NCBI GenBank assembly: GCA_015680685.1
Contig: MNCI01004586.1
Span: 472,688 to 536,687 of the forward strand
Direction of reading: 5' to 3'
Length of the DNA stretch: 64,000 nucleotides
DNA from: Gnetum montanum
Lineage: Eukaryota; Streptophyta; Gnetopsida; Gnetales; Gnetaceae
Positions 1-9,829 of this stretch are shown here, piece after piece. A program made the position numbers and the translations under genes. The notes beneath the pieces were generated by a model that ran no database searches, had not been told where the DNA came from, and saw only the letters and a list, made by a program, of their open reading frames with translations. The stretch's first letter is position 1. Each line of letters opens with the position of its first letter.

Positions 1-1380
1 AGAAGGAAACATCCTCCTCCAACAAGAATTTTTTGCTCTTCAACACAAACACAACCTCAGGCTCTAAGAAGCGTACCTTTGTGTTGAAATCACCTCAGCA
101 GAAGTTCATTGTTAAAGGGTGGGGTCTTTTCCACATGATGTAGTTCAAAGGTTGATTGAATGCATTTCTTGCATTCAGCAACTAGTCCCCTTTCAAAATG
201 TGCTAATGCAGGCTTGCATGAAGAAACTTGAGGAGGCTTTTCTCAATGAAGGACTTTAATTTGACATTCATATTAAAGCACAAAAAAAAAAGCAAAGGAG
301 CAACGTAAGAATGCAGCATCCATTGCCAAAGTTGAGGCAGATCGTCTTGATCCCTTGCCCATGGTTAAGGAGGTTTGTAAGAAAACTATGCATCAAGAAT
401 TGGGTGCCACATTTCAGAAATTTTGAGAATGGTTGAAAGATTACAACATTATTCTTGAAAAAATTTCTCTACGTTGAAACCTGTGGAAGAAAAAGCAAAA
501 TCACAGCACACAAAAGAATCACAGGGATGTGCAGCAACATCATTCATTAGATTCATCGTAGCCCCCATCTAGATTGGACCCTAATCTATAGCAAGCAAAT
601 TTGCAACAGCACTCTTCTTCCACCTCTAAGCGATAGCATCGAAATTAGTAGCTACAAAATTTTGAACAAACCTAGCAACAAAAAAACCACCGACAATGAA
701 ACTAGCGGCCACAAAAACCTATTTCTCTATAGCAGGGTTCTAACACTTGGCGGTGCACAGAACATGGTCGCCAAACTTCATGTTAGACAAATGATAGATC
801 TCAAGGTGGCTAGATGGAAAATCATGACAGAATGCAATGAAATCGCAATGCGTTCAGTCAAGAAAATCAGAACAACGGTGGCAGCACACATCTACCAAAT
901 CATGGAAACATGCAGTAACCAACACATAGAGTTTAGGAAAATTGCAGCCAAGGCAAAGGCTGTTAGGTAAATAGTAGTGACGACAATGTTAGAAATTGCA
1001 ATAGTTACAACAATCATAGTGGTTTTTAGCCTATTGATATTTGCAATGGTGATAATTTTAATTTTAATGATAGAGGGGGCAATTTAAATGTAAAGTGCCC
1101 AACCTGCACCAATTCACCATGGGTTGGGCCCCACAAGAAACAAACCCATCCACCTCACCCAACTGAACCCCAACCCCAACTGCCTCCTATGGCTACATCC
1201 ACTCATTTTCAATTTGTTGCAACTATGACCTCCACACCTACTACCTTTGGGAAAGTTGCTTTAGTCTTTGCCCCCAACCTCCCTTCTCTGAATTCCAACT
1301 CTACTCTATCTATGCCTTTACTTGAACCATCCACTTGCAAAATTTTTCATTGTACGCTTAGAAATCACAACCTTTCTCAA
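1..1380 (+). pseudogene. Degenerate coding-like region upstream of a PLE reverse transcriptase
   Basis: One + frame across about 300-480 reads as a lysine- and glutamate-rich segment, followed by an Asn/Gln/His-rich low-complexity stretch to about 1080 and a Pro/Thr/Ser-rich stretch at 1130-1380. Several stops and frame changes break it. Its position directly before the reverse transcriptase core suggests the N-terminal extension of the same element, but I recognise no domain in it. It could equally be unrelated repeat sequence. The left end lies outside the window. Confidence 0.3.
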
Positions 1381-1489
1381 GTTTAGCATTCAAGTTGCCT
1401 ACCATCGACCAGAAATTTTACGCATGTTTGTTTTTTACATGTAAAATCGTTCATGAAATCACATTTCTAATTTTGCAATTCATAATTTT

Positions 1490-3260
1490 CCATTATGCAC
1501 TCTTTCCATAAATGAAATTAAGGTTTTGGGCTAAAAATTAAAATTTATCCCTCAACCCCTCCCCATGGATTGTACTTATATTCTTAAAAAATTCACCACT
1601 TTTGCATGGCTTCTTTGCCTATAGAATTTCTTTAAAAATAAACCTGAAGACTCATTCTCATCTTTACCATTTATTTTGGCAATTTAGATTGCTAAAATGA
1701 AACTCTACCATCAGAGCAATTGTAATCCACCAGTAAGCAGCTTCAATCCTAAGCTTGAAAACTACATTTGCAGTTGCCTCTCTTCCCTTGAAGCTACACT
1801 CTCCTCCATTGATTTTAGCAGTCAATCTCCTCTTCCTCGACATCTTCTTGGAGTGCTTTGGAACCTTCAAGAAGACACAAACATCATCATTCGGCCTTCA
1901 GATAAAAATTTTGGATTCTGTGTCCTAGATTCCTCTTGTATCTTTAAGAAGCCATCAAGCAAGTCTCCGATTTGGACATTTACCTTTACATGGATTTTGT
2001 TCCATGGGATGATCTCCGTTATCAACTATTTTCTATTGTCAACCATTATCCATAGGTTTTCAACAATTTTAAGGATTCAATTCTTCAATGCAAGGTTTTC
2101 AAACCATGCAATTTCTATTTAATCCCTAAAATTCACAAACCTGTAATGGTTAGCTAACCAATTTACTCTTACACAGGTTATGTTCTTAAATCCACCTCAC
2201 ACCTACTCCATTATTTTTTGTTTCCCATATTATGTTCTCAACCATATCACCTTTAGGAATCCTTTGCCATGATCTGTGATCTCCACTCAATAGTTCTACC
2301 TCTTAACATACTTCTTTTTATGTTTGATGTAGAATCTCTTTATCCTAGCATTCCCACCGATCATGGCATCATTGCCCTAAAATATATGGTTGAAACATAC
2401 TTCTCTACAAACCCTTTTTCTTTGGAGGATTACTACAGCAATCCATTTTGGAGCTTGTTTCATTGATTCTCCAAGAACACTACTTGGAATTTAATGGAGT
2501 TCATTATAAATAGATCATAGGCACTGTAATGGGAAGGAACTTCACCATTGTCTATGCATGCCTTTTTCTGTGTCATCCTGAAATACAAGTTTTTATAGCT
2601 CTAGACTCTCAAAATATTTTGTATTTCAAAAAATTCATTGATGATGCTTTTGGCATTTGCAGTGGTTCTAAAGATTCCCTCTCCCTTCTTCTCTCTTCAT
2701 ATGGTAATGTTTATCTATTAATCAAGATTACCCCCACCATTTCTAATCATAGTAGATATTCTCAATGTTACTTTTTTAAAGGGTCCTCATTTTGCTAACA
2801 TTGATACATCCTTTTTTTGCATCCATTTCATCAGAAGAAAGCATTCATTATTATGGAACTTAAATGATACCTCATCAAGGAATCATGCCTTGGCAATCTT
2901 CAGCAGATTCGGTGTCAACTATTTTGATGACTTTGTGTTCAATGTTATCCTTCTCGATTATTGGTCAAATGCTTCAACCTTGTTTCTGCTGCTTCCCAAT
3001 GAACACTTTTGGCCAGACTTCATTAGAGTCATGATGTTTGTGTTAGGAGATGGACTCCTTTCATCTTCAAATTGGATTTTAGTCCTTCCACTAAATCCTG
3101 AACATGAGGATCCTCCTAAACCTTATCCTAGATTGGCTTTACCAAAAAAATTTGATGCTTCAGAATGTCATCCCAAATGTGGTCGCTTACTAGTGAAATC
3201 CTAGAAAGCTACATTCATTTCTTATTAGAAACAAATTCAAGTGCTTTGTCCCATCCCCAC
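1490..3260 (+). pseudogene. Penelope-like element reverse transcriptase, broken
   Basis: The + strand carries the ordered landmarks of a PLE reverse transcriptase. An N-terminal block at about 1499-1560 (LKFIPQPLPMD) matches the PLE pre-RT motif. IIRPSDKNFGFCVLD follows at about 1883-1930 and FYLIPKIHKP near 2113-2145. FDVESLYPSIPTDHG starts at 2323, a GTVMG block at 2520, and the catalytic YFKKFIDDAFGI at 2622-2657. The frame is broken between blocks and a stop follows the IPKIHKP block. The sequence decays after about 3204 and no GIY-YIG endonuclease is visible, so this is either an endonuclease-lacking type or a 3'-truncated copy. The family assignment is firm; the subfamily is not. Confidence 0.8.
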
Positions 3261-3537
3261 TTTGGCTAGAACGAGTGGGGCCTAGGTAAATTTATTGTTT
3301 CCACTCAAAATTTAAATTTGACTAAGTTGGGATACTATAAATTCAAGCACTTGTGCTTTTGACATTCCACAACTTAGCTTGAGACATATTGACAAAGGGT
3401 GTGATTCCTTGAAAACATTTTATGTTGTAGCTCTACTTTGTTTAATGTCAATTTAAGATTTTCCATTTTATTTTTTAAATTTTCTTTATTTCTCTCCTCT
3501 GCATTCAAATTCCATTTTTTCGTTAGTCACACAAAAT
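3261..3537. other. Unassigned AT-rich sequence after the PLE
   Basis: No coding or structural signal recognised. It may be the 3' untranslated part of the PLE. Short words such as CAAGCACTTGTGCTT recur, but no terminus or target duplication was found. Confidence 0.3.
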
Positions 3538-3725
3538 CCCAACAAAATTTTTCAACTAACCCTAAAATTTTTTCAGCTAAAAAAAAATCTTTTTAGCTAA
3601 CCCTAAAATTTTTTTCAACCAAGTCTAAATATTTTTTCAACTAACCCTAATCCTAACAAGTTTTTCAACTAACCCTATAATTTTTTTTCAACTAATCCAA
3701 AATTTTTTCATCTAACCCCTAGATG
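3538..3725. repeat. AT-rich minisatellite, AACCCTAAAATTTTTTCA-like units
   Basis: About seven irregular units of roughly 22-30 bases, each built from TTTTTCAACTAACCCTAA followed by a variable run of A and T. Unit length and spacing vary, so this is an old array. The CCCTAA core resembles part of the plant telomere repeat, but the intervening T-runs show it is not a telomere tract. Confidence 0.7.
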
Positions 3726-3942
3726 AACATCAATTGGCATCTCTATGCAAAGATATGGGGATAGGACCTTGTCCTGTCATGTGAGTCTTTTCATTCTTTT
3801 TATCCTCATTCAACACAAAAACAAAAACAACAAAACAAAAACACTAAAAACATTTATTTATGCATCTATTTAGGGGAAGCTTGCCTCACCTTTTTGGTTG
3901 TGTCCAAAAAGGTGGAGTAGAAGCGTATGTATTATTAACTTA
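3726..3942. other. Unassigned sequence
   Basis: No gene, terminus or repeat was recognised apart from an A/C-rich low-complexity patch near 3812-3845. Confidence 0.3.
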
Positions 3943-4014
3943 TTTTCTTAAGTTTTGGACATTACCAAAAAGGTAGAGATTTTTGATCTTTTGGTATGTT
4001 AAAACTTAAGAAAA
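3943..4014. repeat. Near-perfect inverted repeat, about 26-bp arms
   Basis: The arm at 3943-3970 (TTTTCTTAAGTTTT...ACCAAAA) is matched in reverse complement by 3989-4014, with an 18-base loop. The left arm has two extra bases. It sits at the apparent left edge of the candidate Copia-like LTR. It could be a MITE-like remnant or a terminus-associated hairpin. Confidence 0.65.
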
Positions 4015-4157
4015 ATGGAGAACATAGGTTACTTGTGTGTGTGTGTGTGATTGTTGTGCTTGCATAACAAAACCTTAAAGCAAGACAAGAATATTTGTGG
4101 AAGTTTGATGAACATGAACAAGGAATGAAGAATTGATCATGCAAAGGAAAGCTAAAG

Positions 4158-4432
4158 AAAGATGTCTTTGAGAAATAGTAGACATCTTGGCAAAATTGGA
4201 GTGAACACAAGCAAAGATGTCGTCAAGAAACAACAAACGTCTTTCATCAAGCAAACACATCTTCATAGAATGTAGGCCAGTTTCAAAAAGACATCTTTTA
4301 TCAAACAAAGATGTCTTTCCAGAAAGAAGATTTCATAAAGACATCTTTGTGACATCTTTCCTAGACAAATACTTCTTCCTAGAATAAAAGGTAAATACAA
4401 AAAGATGTCTTAGGAACAAATAAGATGTCTTC
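4158..4432. promoter_or_regulatory. Array of AAGATGTCTT / AAGACATCTT motifs
   Basis: At least ten copies of AAAGATGTCTTT or its reverse complement AAAGACATCTTT occur in both orientations, with irregular spacing of about 15-35 bases. Arms AAGA/TCTT are symmetric and only the central TG/CA breaks the dyad. The same motif array recurs at 21308-21475 in an otherwise unrelated LTR. Its place in the first third of a candidate LTR fits a U3 regulatory array; that role is inferred. Confidence 0.6.
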
Positions 4433-4744
4433 CATGATCATTAATGACTATTGGCTAGTCATTGGACGAGTTCCAAGATGGATTTAAAAACATGGAAACT
4501 ATAAGAAGACATCATATGCATTGGGAAATGTGGAAGCTTATGTGCAAACATTATATGATCATTGGAATGTTTGTTTCTCTTCATTGTATTATCATTTGTA
4601 TATTATAAAGTGTGTTGTAACTCAAAGTACAAGGATCAGCAATTGAGTTGCATTTATTCATTGTAATTATTCTCCCTTGTTGCCTTGCAAGGTTGATGTT
4701 CTTCTTGTAGGAAGGCATCTTACTTGAGCTTGTCGAGTTCTTAT

Positions 4745-4945
4745 GGGATTGAGTGTTTGGTATTGCAGCATAATACTTTGGAGCAAAGCTTAAAGTTGTA
4801 AAGGTTGTGGAAGCTTGGAAACCACATTCCAAGCCTAACGGGACCTTGCGGGATTGAGTGGTTGGAATTGCTGCCCAACACTTCAGAGCGAAGCTTGAAG
4901 ACTATACAAGGTGTGGATTCTTCAAACCACAATTTAGATGGAATG
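4745..4945. repeat. 105-bp tandem duplication
   Basis: GGGATTGAGTG at 4745 recurs at 4850, and the following 90-100 bases align as a diverged second copy (AAAGCTTAAAG against GAAGCTTGAAG, then GTGTGGATTC-like ends). The duplication is internal to the candidate Copia-like LTR. Confidence 0.6.
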
Positions 4946-5259
4946 AAGAACATAGGTATGCTAGCAAACTATCCTTTGAGTGTGGACTACCTAAGTTGGG
5001 GAATCATGTTAAAATTGGTATTTTATTATGTCAAAGAATTGAAAATTGCAAAACTTATTCATCCCCCCCTTCTAAGTTCAATGATCCATAAACCTTGGTA
5101 CTTTCCAAACTTGGAATGAATCAAGTGGAATTGATACGGATGTGGCTTCAATGGGACATGTCACCTTTTGTACCTATCTACCGTCTAGAGTTTTATGGGT
5201 ATTTTCATTGATTCATCATCATTCCTAATGTTGACTAATAACGAGAAGCAATTTGTTTG

Positions 5260-5308
5260 CATGATGTGGTTCCCATGAAAAAAAAAGCATGGGAATTCAA
5301 AGCACACC
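5260..5308 (+). other. Conserved stem-loop in P1 noncoding region
   Basis: TTCCCATG (5270) pairs with CATGGGAA (5288) around an A-run, and GTGG/CACACC-like bases can extend the stem. The equivalent site in A, B, C and P2 keeps the pairing with changed bases, so it is probably a real RNA or DNA structure of the family. Confidence 0.6.
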
Positions 5309-6060
5309 TATTAGACAAAATAATGAACTATAAGCATTGGTTATGGAGTTGGTAAGACATATTACCCATGCCTAAAAGCACCCCTCTAAATAAGCCCCTC
5401 TTAACTTCCTACTTTTCTTTTCTTCTTTACCTAGAATGATGGGTGATCTTTGGTAGTGTTCATGAACTCTGGGGATTGAATAGTCTAAATGTGCTAATGC
5501 AAACTTACTAGAAGTAGATGAACTTGGTTCAAACTAGTGCTGGGATAATATTGGATCACATTAATCATGAAATTCACAAAGGACTTCATGTGCCTAGGAT
5601 GTCAGACTCCATTACCACAAACTCTCTCTCATCATCCATTCTTACCATCTTCCACCTCACTACCTCTTATCATGATTGATCAATGTGTTTTTTTTTGGTA
5701 TGTCCTAATTCTTTGGTAATGTCTTCTATGAATTTGACTTTTAACAAGCCATGACCATTCATAATCCTTGGTGCCTACATACTTCTAGGTATGAAGACAT
5801 GCAAGGGCATTAAAGACATGAGTCTACTATGGGGAGGACCCACTTGCATACTCCTTTGGTCTGGATGGTTAAACTTCCTATCCCTTCGTCATTTCACCTT
5901 CAATCCCATTGTTTTCCAACTTAGAACATCCTTCTTTTGCACTCCTTGGGAATATAATTTCTTCAAAATCTCCTTTCCTAGACCATTTCCAAGCCCTATT
6001 CCATGATTTGTTCCTTATTCTATGCTTTTTTGGCTTTCTTTGGGATTCCATTTCATTGCC

Positions 6061-6122
6061 AAATGCATCCTTGTTGATGTAGCTTGATGCATCAATGCAT
6101 GATAAAAAGTCTATATATATGC
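6061..6122 (+). promoter_or_regulatory. Internal U3-like block of P1: motif array plus TATA box
   Basis: Repeats of the type TTGATGTAG, TTGATGCATCAATGCAT precede CTATATATATGC (6111-6122). The same combination occurs in the P1 3' LTR (19520-19608). Here it lies about 420 bases upstream of ORF3, not in an LTR. An internal promoter for ORF3 is the simplest reading, but nothing shows transcription. Confidence 0.5.
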
Positions 6123-6544
6123 GCCAAAAGTTAGCTAACTTGTCACATTTGCATCGTAACACTAGGGAAGTTTTTGCATTTTTTAGAGCCCATAACACCT
6201 TCCAAACACTATAATTTGCAAACCACTTATTTGATTCAACTCGTTCTTCAACCCTCTAGCTACCAAAGCTTTACATCATGGGGGCCACAAACCCATGGTT
6301 TATGATAGAAATTTTTTTGAAATTTTTCTAACTCCCTAAGATTTAATGAATAAAATAATATTCAATTTCTCATCTCCACCAAGTGAAACCTCATTAACAA
6401 ACTTAGGTAGCTAAACAAATAAAATAACCAATCATCTATGATTGCAACTAACCTAAGTGTAGCTTACCTAAAATAAAGAAAGGTATTAAGAGCATTAAAG
6501 GTTACACATTAATCACTAATCCTTGGTTATGTTTGTTATCAAAA

Positions 6545-8998
6545 ATGGTGCCAAACAGGGGGTCATAAGGTGAAGGACCATCCTAACCAAAGGAGAAGTA
6601 GCTAAGAGGAGGAAAGGGCCAATAACCATAATAGCCCCATGAATAAGAGGTTGAGACCCATGTAATGGGACCTCTTCAGGAGGAGCTCTAAGTGGAATCT
6701 TTTCATTAGATTTCCACAATAGAGACTAGCCAGTTACGACAAGATGATGCACCAAGGCCAAGGCCTAATCTTGAGGTTACATTGACCAAGGCCTACCTGG
6801 AAAGAATTCGTTTCAAGGAGGTCCAAAGTTCAATTCTCTAAGAGCTTAACTTTGATTTCTTCTTGGGCTTAGTATTAAAGGAATTCTAAACTCAACTGTA
6901 GGGGTCTTCCATGTGATCCATTCTCTCTTCTAGTGAAGAATGGTACATGGGAGAAACATACCTCTTTTAGAACAACTAGCAAGGAGACATAGGTATCAAG
7001 ATCAAGAACATAACTATCTCTTATTCGGTTGAGGCCATTGTGGAGACCCTTAGCTTGCTCGACATAGGAGTAACTCTTATGAAGATCTCCACTAAAGCAA
7101 ATCCAAAGGCAAAGAAAGAATGGATTTAATGGTATTATAAGATGAACCATAAAGAGTACGGTGTGCTTACTAAGGTGGAGCAAACCTATTTCAAGATAGA
7201 AAATTATTAACTACATCCTACGGTGAGGCCCAACAAGGTTATTTCCTTCTTCTCATGTGTGCACCACTCTAAGTAGCAAGTTTCTTATCAACCTCCCTTA
7301 ACTTATCTACCTCGAGATTAAGAAGTGCTTTAAAGAGAATGAGTGAGGAAGGAAGATACTCCCCTTCCCATGCCTAATCTGTAAACTTTGCCAAAGGGGA
7401 TGACATGCTCCAGCATACTCTTGTCACATCCTTACATGAGATGATGAAGCATAAAGCAGCTACCAAGCTAGTAGACGAAGACCAACCATCACCACCACCT
7501 ATTAGTTAGACCGTACTAGAGGCCTGCACAATTATTGAATAAACGAGGAAACTTCATAAATAGATATTGTAACAATAACAAGGTGAGATAAGTCATGGGG
7601 AGTCTTTAGTCTACTAGCCAATGTTGAGCCATCTCAATGAAGTCACCAAAATAATCAGCTAGCTGGAAGAGACCACCTTGTTGTTTTTCATACAACATAT
7701 GCAAGTGCCTATGAGAATAAATCCAAGTGCCTGAGAACTTTCTATATCCATCCTTGGATAACAAGAGTTTCTTGAAATCTCTGGGAATGCCAAGACTTTC
7801 TCGATGTTCTTGGAGGAAGGCAAGGGGGCTACTATCCTGGTGATGTAACACCATGGGCAAGAAACAACGATGGAAGTAATGCTAGATTGTGTGGCTAAAG
7901 CATTGAATGCTCCTATAGAAGCCATGCTTGATATAGTAGCCTTGAAGGATGTGAAAGCTTTTTCAAGAGTGAGAAGTAGCCAATTGAGTATAGCCTAACA
8001 TGAACAAGTATTGGACTGACTAGTGGGAATCGGACAAAGAACAAGCTAGTCATCACTAACAACCAACTAGAGGTAGCCACTACCAAAAACTATTGATTCA
8101 CTACCGAAGTTGTAGAATTAAGGACTCATATCTCGAACCCCAACATTCTCAACCAAGACATCACTAGAGATGAAGCTTTCCTATAGCTTTAGCACAAACT
8201 AATAGAGGCTAAGAGTGCTAAGGAGATGGTAATTTTTTATGTCTCCTTTCAAAAGCACTAACCATCAAAACCGATAAGGACTTGACTCAAGTTTGTAAAG
8301 AAAACTTGATCCTCACAAAGGATATTCATCACCTACAGAATTTCAAGGAACAAAAAGACCAGATGGTCAAATCTCTGAGATAACAATAGGAGCAACTAAC
8401 CAAGGTGAACTTGGCTTTGAGAAGGTTGCTGAAATCTCTCTATGAAGGAAGTATGGATGCTTTACCAAAAGACAACCATTGAGGTAGTTGCTTGGAAAAA
8501 TGATGCCATAAATTTTGAAGTAAAGAATCACTATAGGAACTAGGTAAATATCCTTAAAGAAGTGAATGAAAAGGAAATCCAACTCACTAAGGCAAAGATG
8601 AATGAGACACTCTAGCAATTCTAGCAAAGAGGCAATGTGTGGCAGCCAATCTTTGACAGCCTATATGCATACAACAAGGCTAACATCTACCTAAAGGAGT
8701 TGCAAATAGAAGAGATGACTGAATTCATGGATCTTGTCAACCTCTGATATGCTAACCTAATTATGCTAATAGTAGAGAGGCCAAGAATAGAACTTGAGAA
8801 GTAGGTAACCAGTTTGTATCTTCTTTATGATGCCAAATTCAAGCATCACAAGGAAATTAAGAAAACGTTGGAGATAGCAAACATTGAGGTTGAAGTCCTC
8901 TAGAAACAATTTACTAATAAACGATTGGTTATCAAGGATCTAGCCAGAAAAATGAATAACTACAACAAGCTACAAAACCTAGTCAAGATGTTTAATGT
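6545..8998 (+). pseudogene. P1 ORF3, 5' part, broken by stops and by element A
   Basis: The frame begins ATGGTGCCAAAC, as in P2 (52564) and C (41975). After a poorly conserved N terminus come EEWYMGETYLF (about 6938) and the same domain order as C. This domain resembles the 'putative plant transposon protein' domain known from Athila-type elements (recognised by pattern, not by search). The rest is Lys/Glu/Leu-rich with heptad-like spacing, fitting coiled coils, and ends near WQPIFDSLYAYN (about 8642) and the MFNV block where A is inserted. Many TAG and TAA stops are present. The function of the family is unknown. Confidence 0.65.
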
Positions 8999-9794
8999 TG
9001 ATGAGCGATGAGGTACCCCTATGCCCAACCATATGAATCACAAGTGTTCACGCGTGATCCGATCGAATTTAGTAGACCTTAAGTTCTTAGGTATACTAGT
9101 TCTAAGACGTGAATTCTAATTGGAATGATTGTTGTCTTCTTAGTTCCACTCATCAAGTACAAATATATGATTAAGTACAACTAAGGAATATGATTTTTAT
9201 CATTTTGTATTTTATAAGTTTAATCACTTAGAACAAGAATGAAAGGTAGAGGAATTTAATATCTAATTAATCTACTACCTAGCTAGCCTAACCTAAGTAC
9301 CCATTTCCACTCCTTAGACACATCCTGAACACATGTAGCACTACTAGGTTACCAAACAACAAGTGTTTCTAGGCTACCAAGTACTATACATATGCTCGAA
9401 GTGGTCATTCTTGTGTTCATTAACAACTAGAAATTAATTGCTTAATTAAAGGGCATTAAAGTAAAGTGCATGAATAATAAATGCATTAAAGGAAACATTA
9501 ATCTATTCTTAGTGCTGGAAGGATTATCAAAAGGGCTCATAACACTGCTGTGCTTAGGTACATCAATGCTCTAACTTTGGAATGACTAAACTGCAAGAAC
9601 TTCATTACTCTATGCAAAAATTGAAGAAAAGCTATCTCAAAATTCTAAGCCCAAGTGCTATATTTATAGGTCAGCATATACCACATGATATTGGTTATTT
9701 GACATCATATTTTGAACTCCAATATCAGGTATTCAATATTGAGGCTCCGATATTAGATATCCAATATTGGAGCATGTCAAAATATGATTCATCA
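8999..9794 (-). repeat. Element A 3' LTR
   Basis: It reads TGATGAGCGATGAGG at the left and ATTCATCA at the right, so it keeps TG...CA ends. It aligns along its length with 18088-18943, but lacks about 50 bases present there around 18626-18720. U3 lies at the right end because the element is on the minus strand. Confidence 0.9.
9659..9790 (-). promoter_or_regulatory. Element A U3: TATA box and GATATTGG-type array
   Basis: CTATAAATATA on the minus strand (9669-9659) is the likely TATA box. Between it and the LTR edge lie about seven copies of a GATATTGG/CCAATATC motif, including the perfect palindrome CCAATATTGG at 9761-9770. The other LTR of A carries the corresponding diverged array at 18828-18930. 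Confidence 0.6.
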
Positions 9795-9808
9795 TACTCC
9801 CACAACTG
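9795..9808 (-). other. Element A 3' polypurine tract
   Basis: Read on the minus strand, TTGTGGGAGTA directly abuts the 3' LTR. It matches GTCGTGGGGGTA in D, GTCATGGGGGTA in B and the P1/P2 tracts. The upstream ATGAGTTTTCATTCAG-like flank is also conserved between families. Confidence 0.75.
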
Positions 9809-9829
9809 AATGAAAACTTATCCTCAAGT

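Larger units (their letters stand above)
3998..5112 (+). mobile_element. Candidate Copia-like LTR (solo or truncated)
   Basis: The segment starts TGTTAAAACTTAAG and holds a motif array (4158-4432), a 105-bp internal duplication, and near its end TTATTCATCCCCCCTTCTAAG (5055-5075). A short C-run of that type is common near the 3' end of plant Copia LTRs. A weak TTGGTA match follows at about 5096, where a tRNA-Met primer site would lie. No coding remnant is attached, because P1 begins at about 5135. The termini are inferred and no target duplication was found. Confidence 0.35.

Noticed and set aside
662-970. A host gene of 102 codons
   Set aside because: Short, low-complexity and next to a PLE; no recognisable domain or gene context.
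3538-3725. Interstitial telomere tract
   Set aside because: Only the CCCTAA core matches; units are 22-30 bases with long A/T runs, not TTTAGGG repeats.
4033-4050. GT microsatellite as a Z-DNA or regulatory element
   Set aside because: Only about eight GT pairs; common in any plant genome and without further context.
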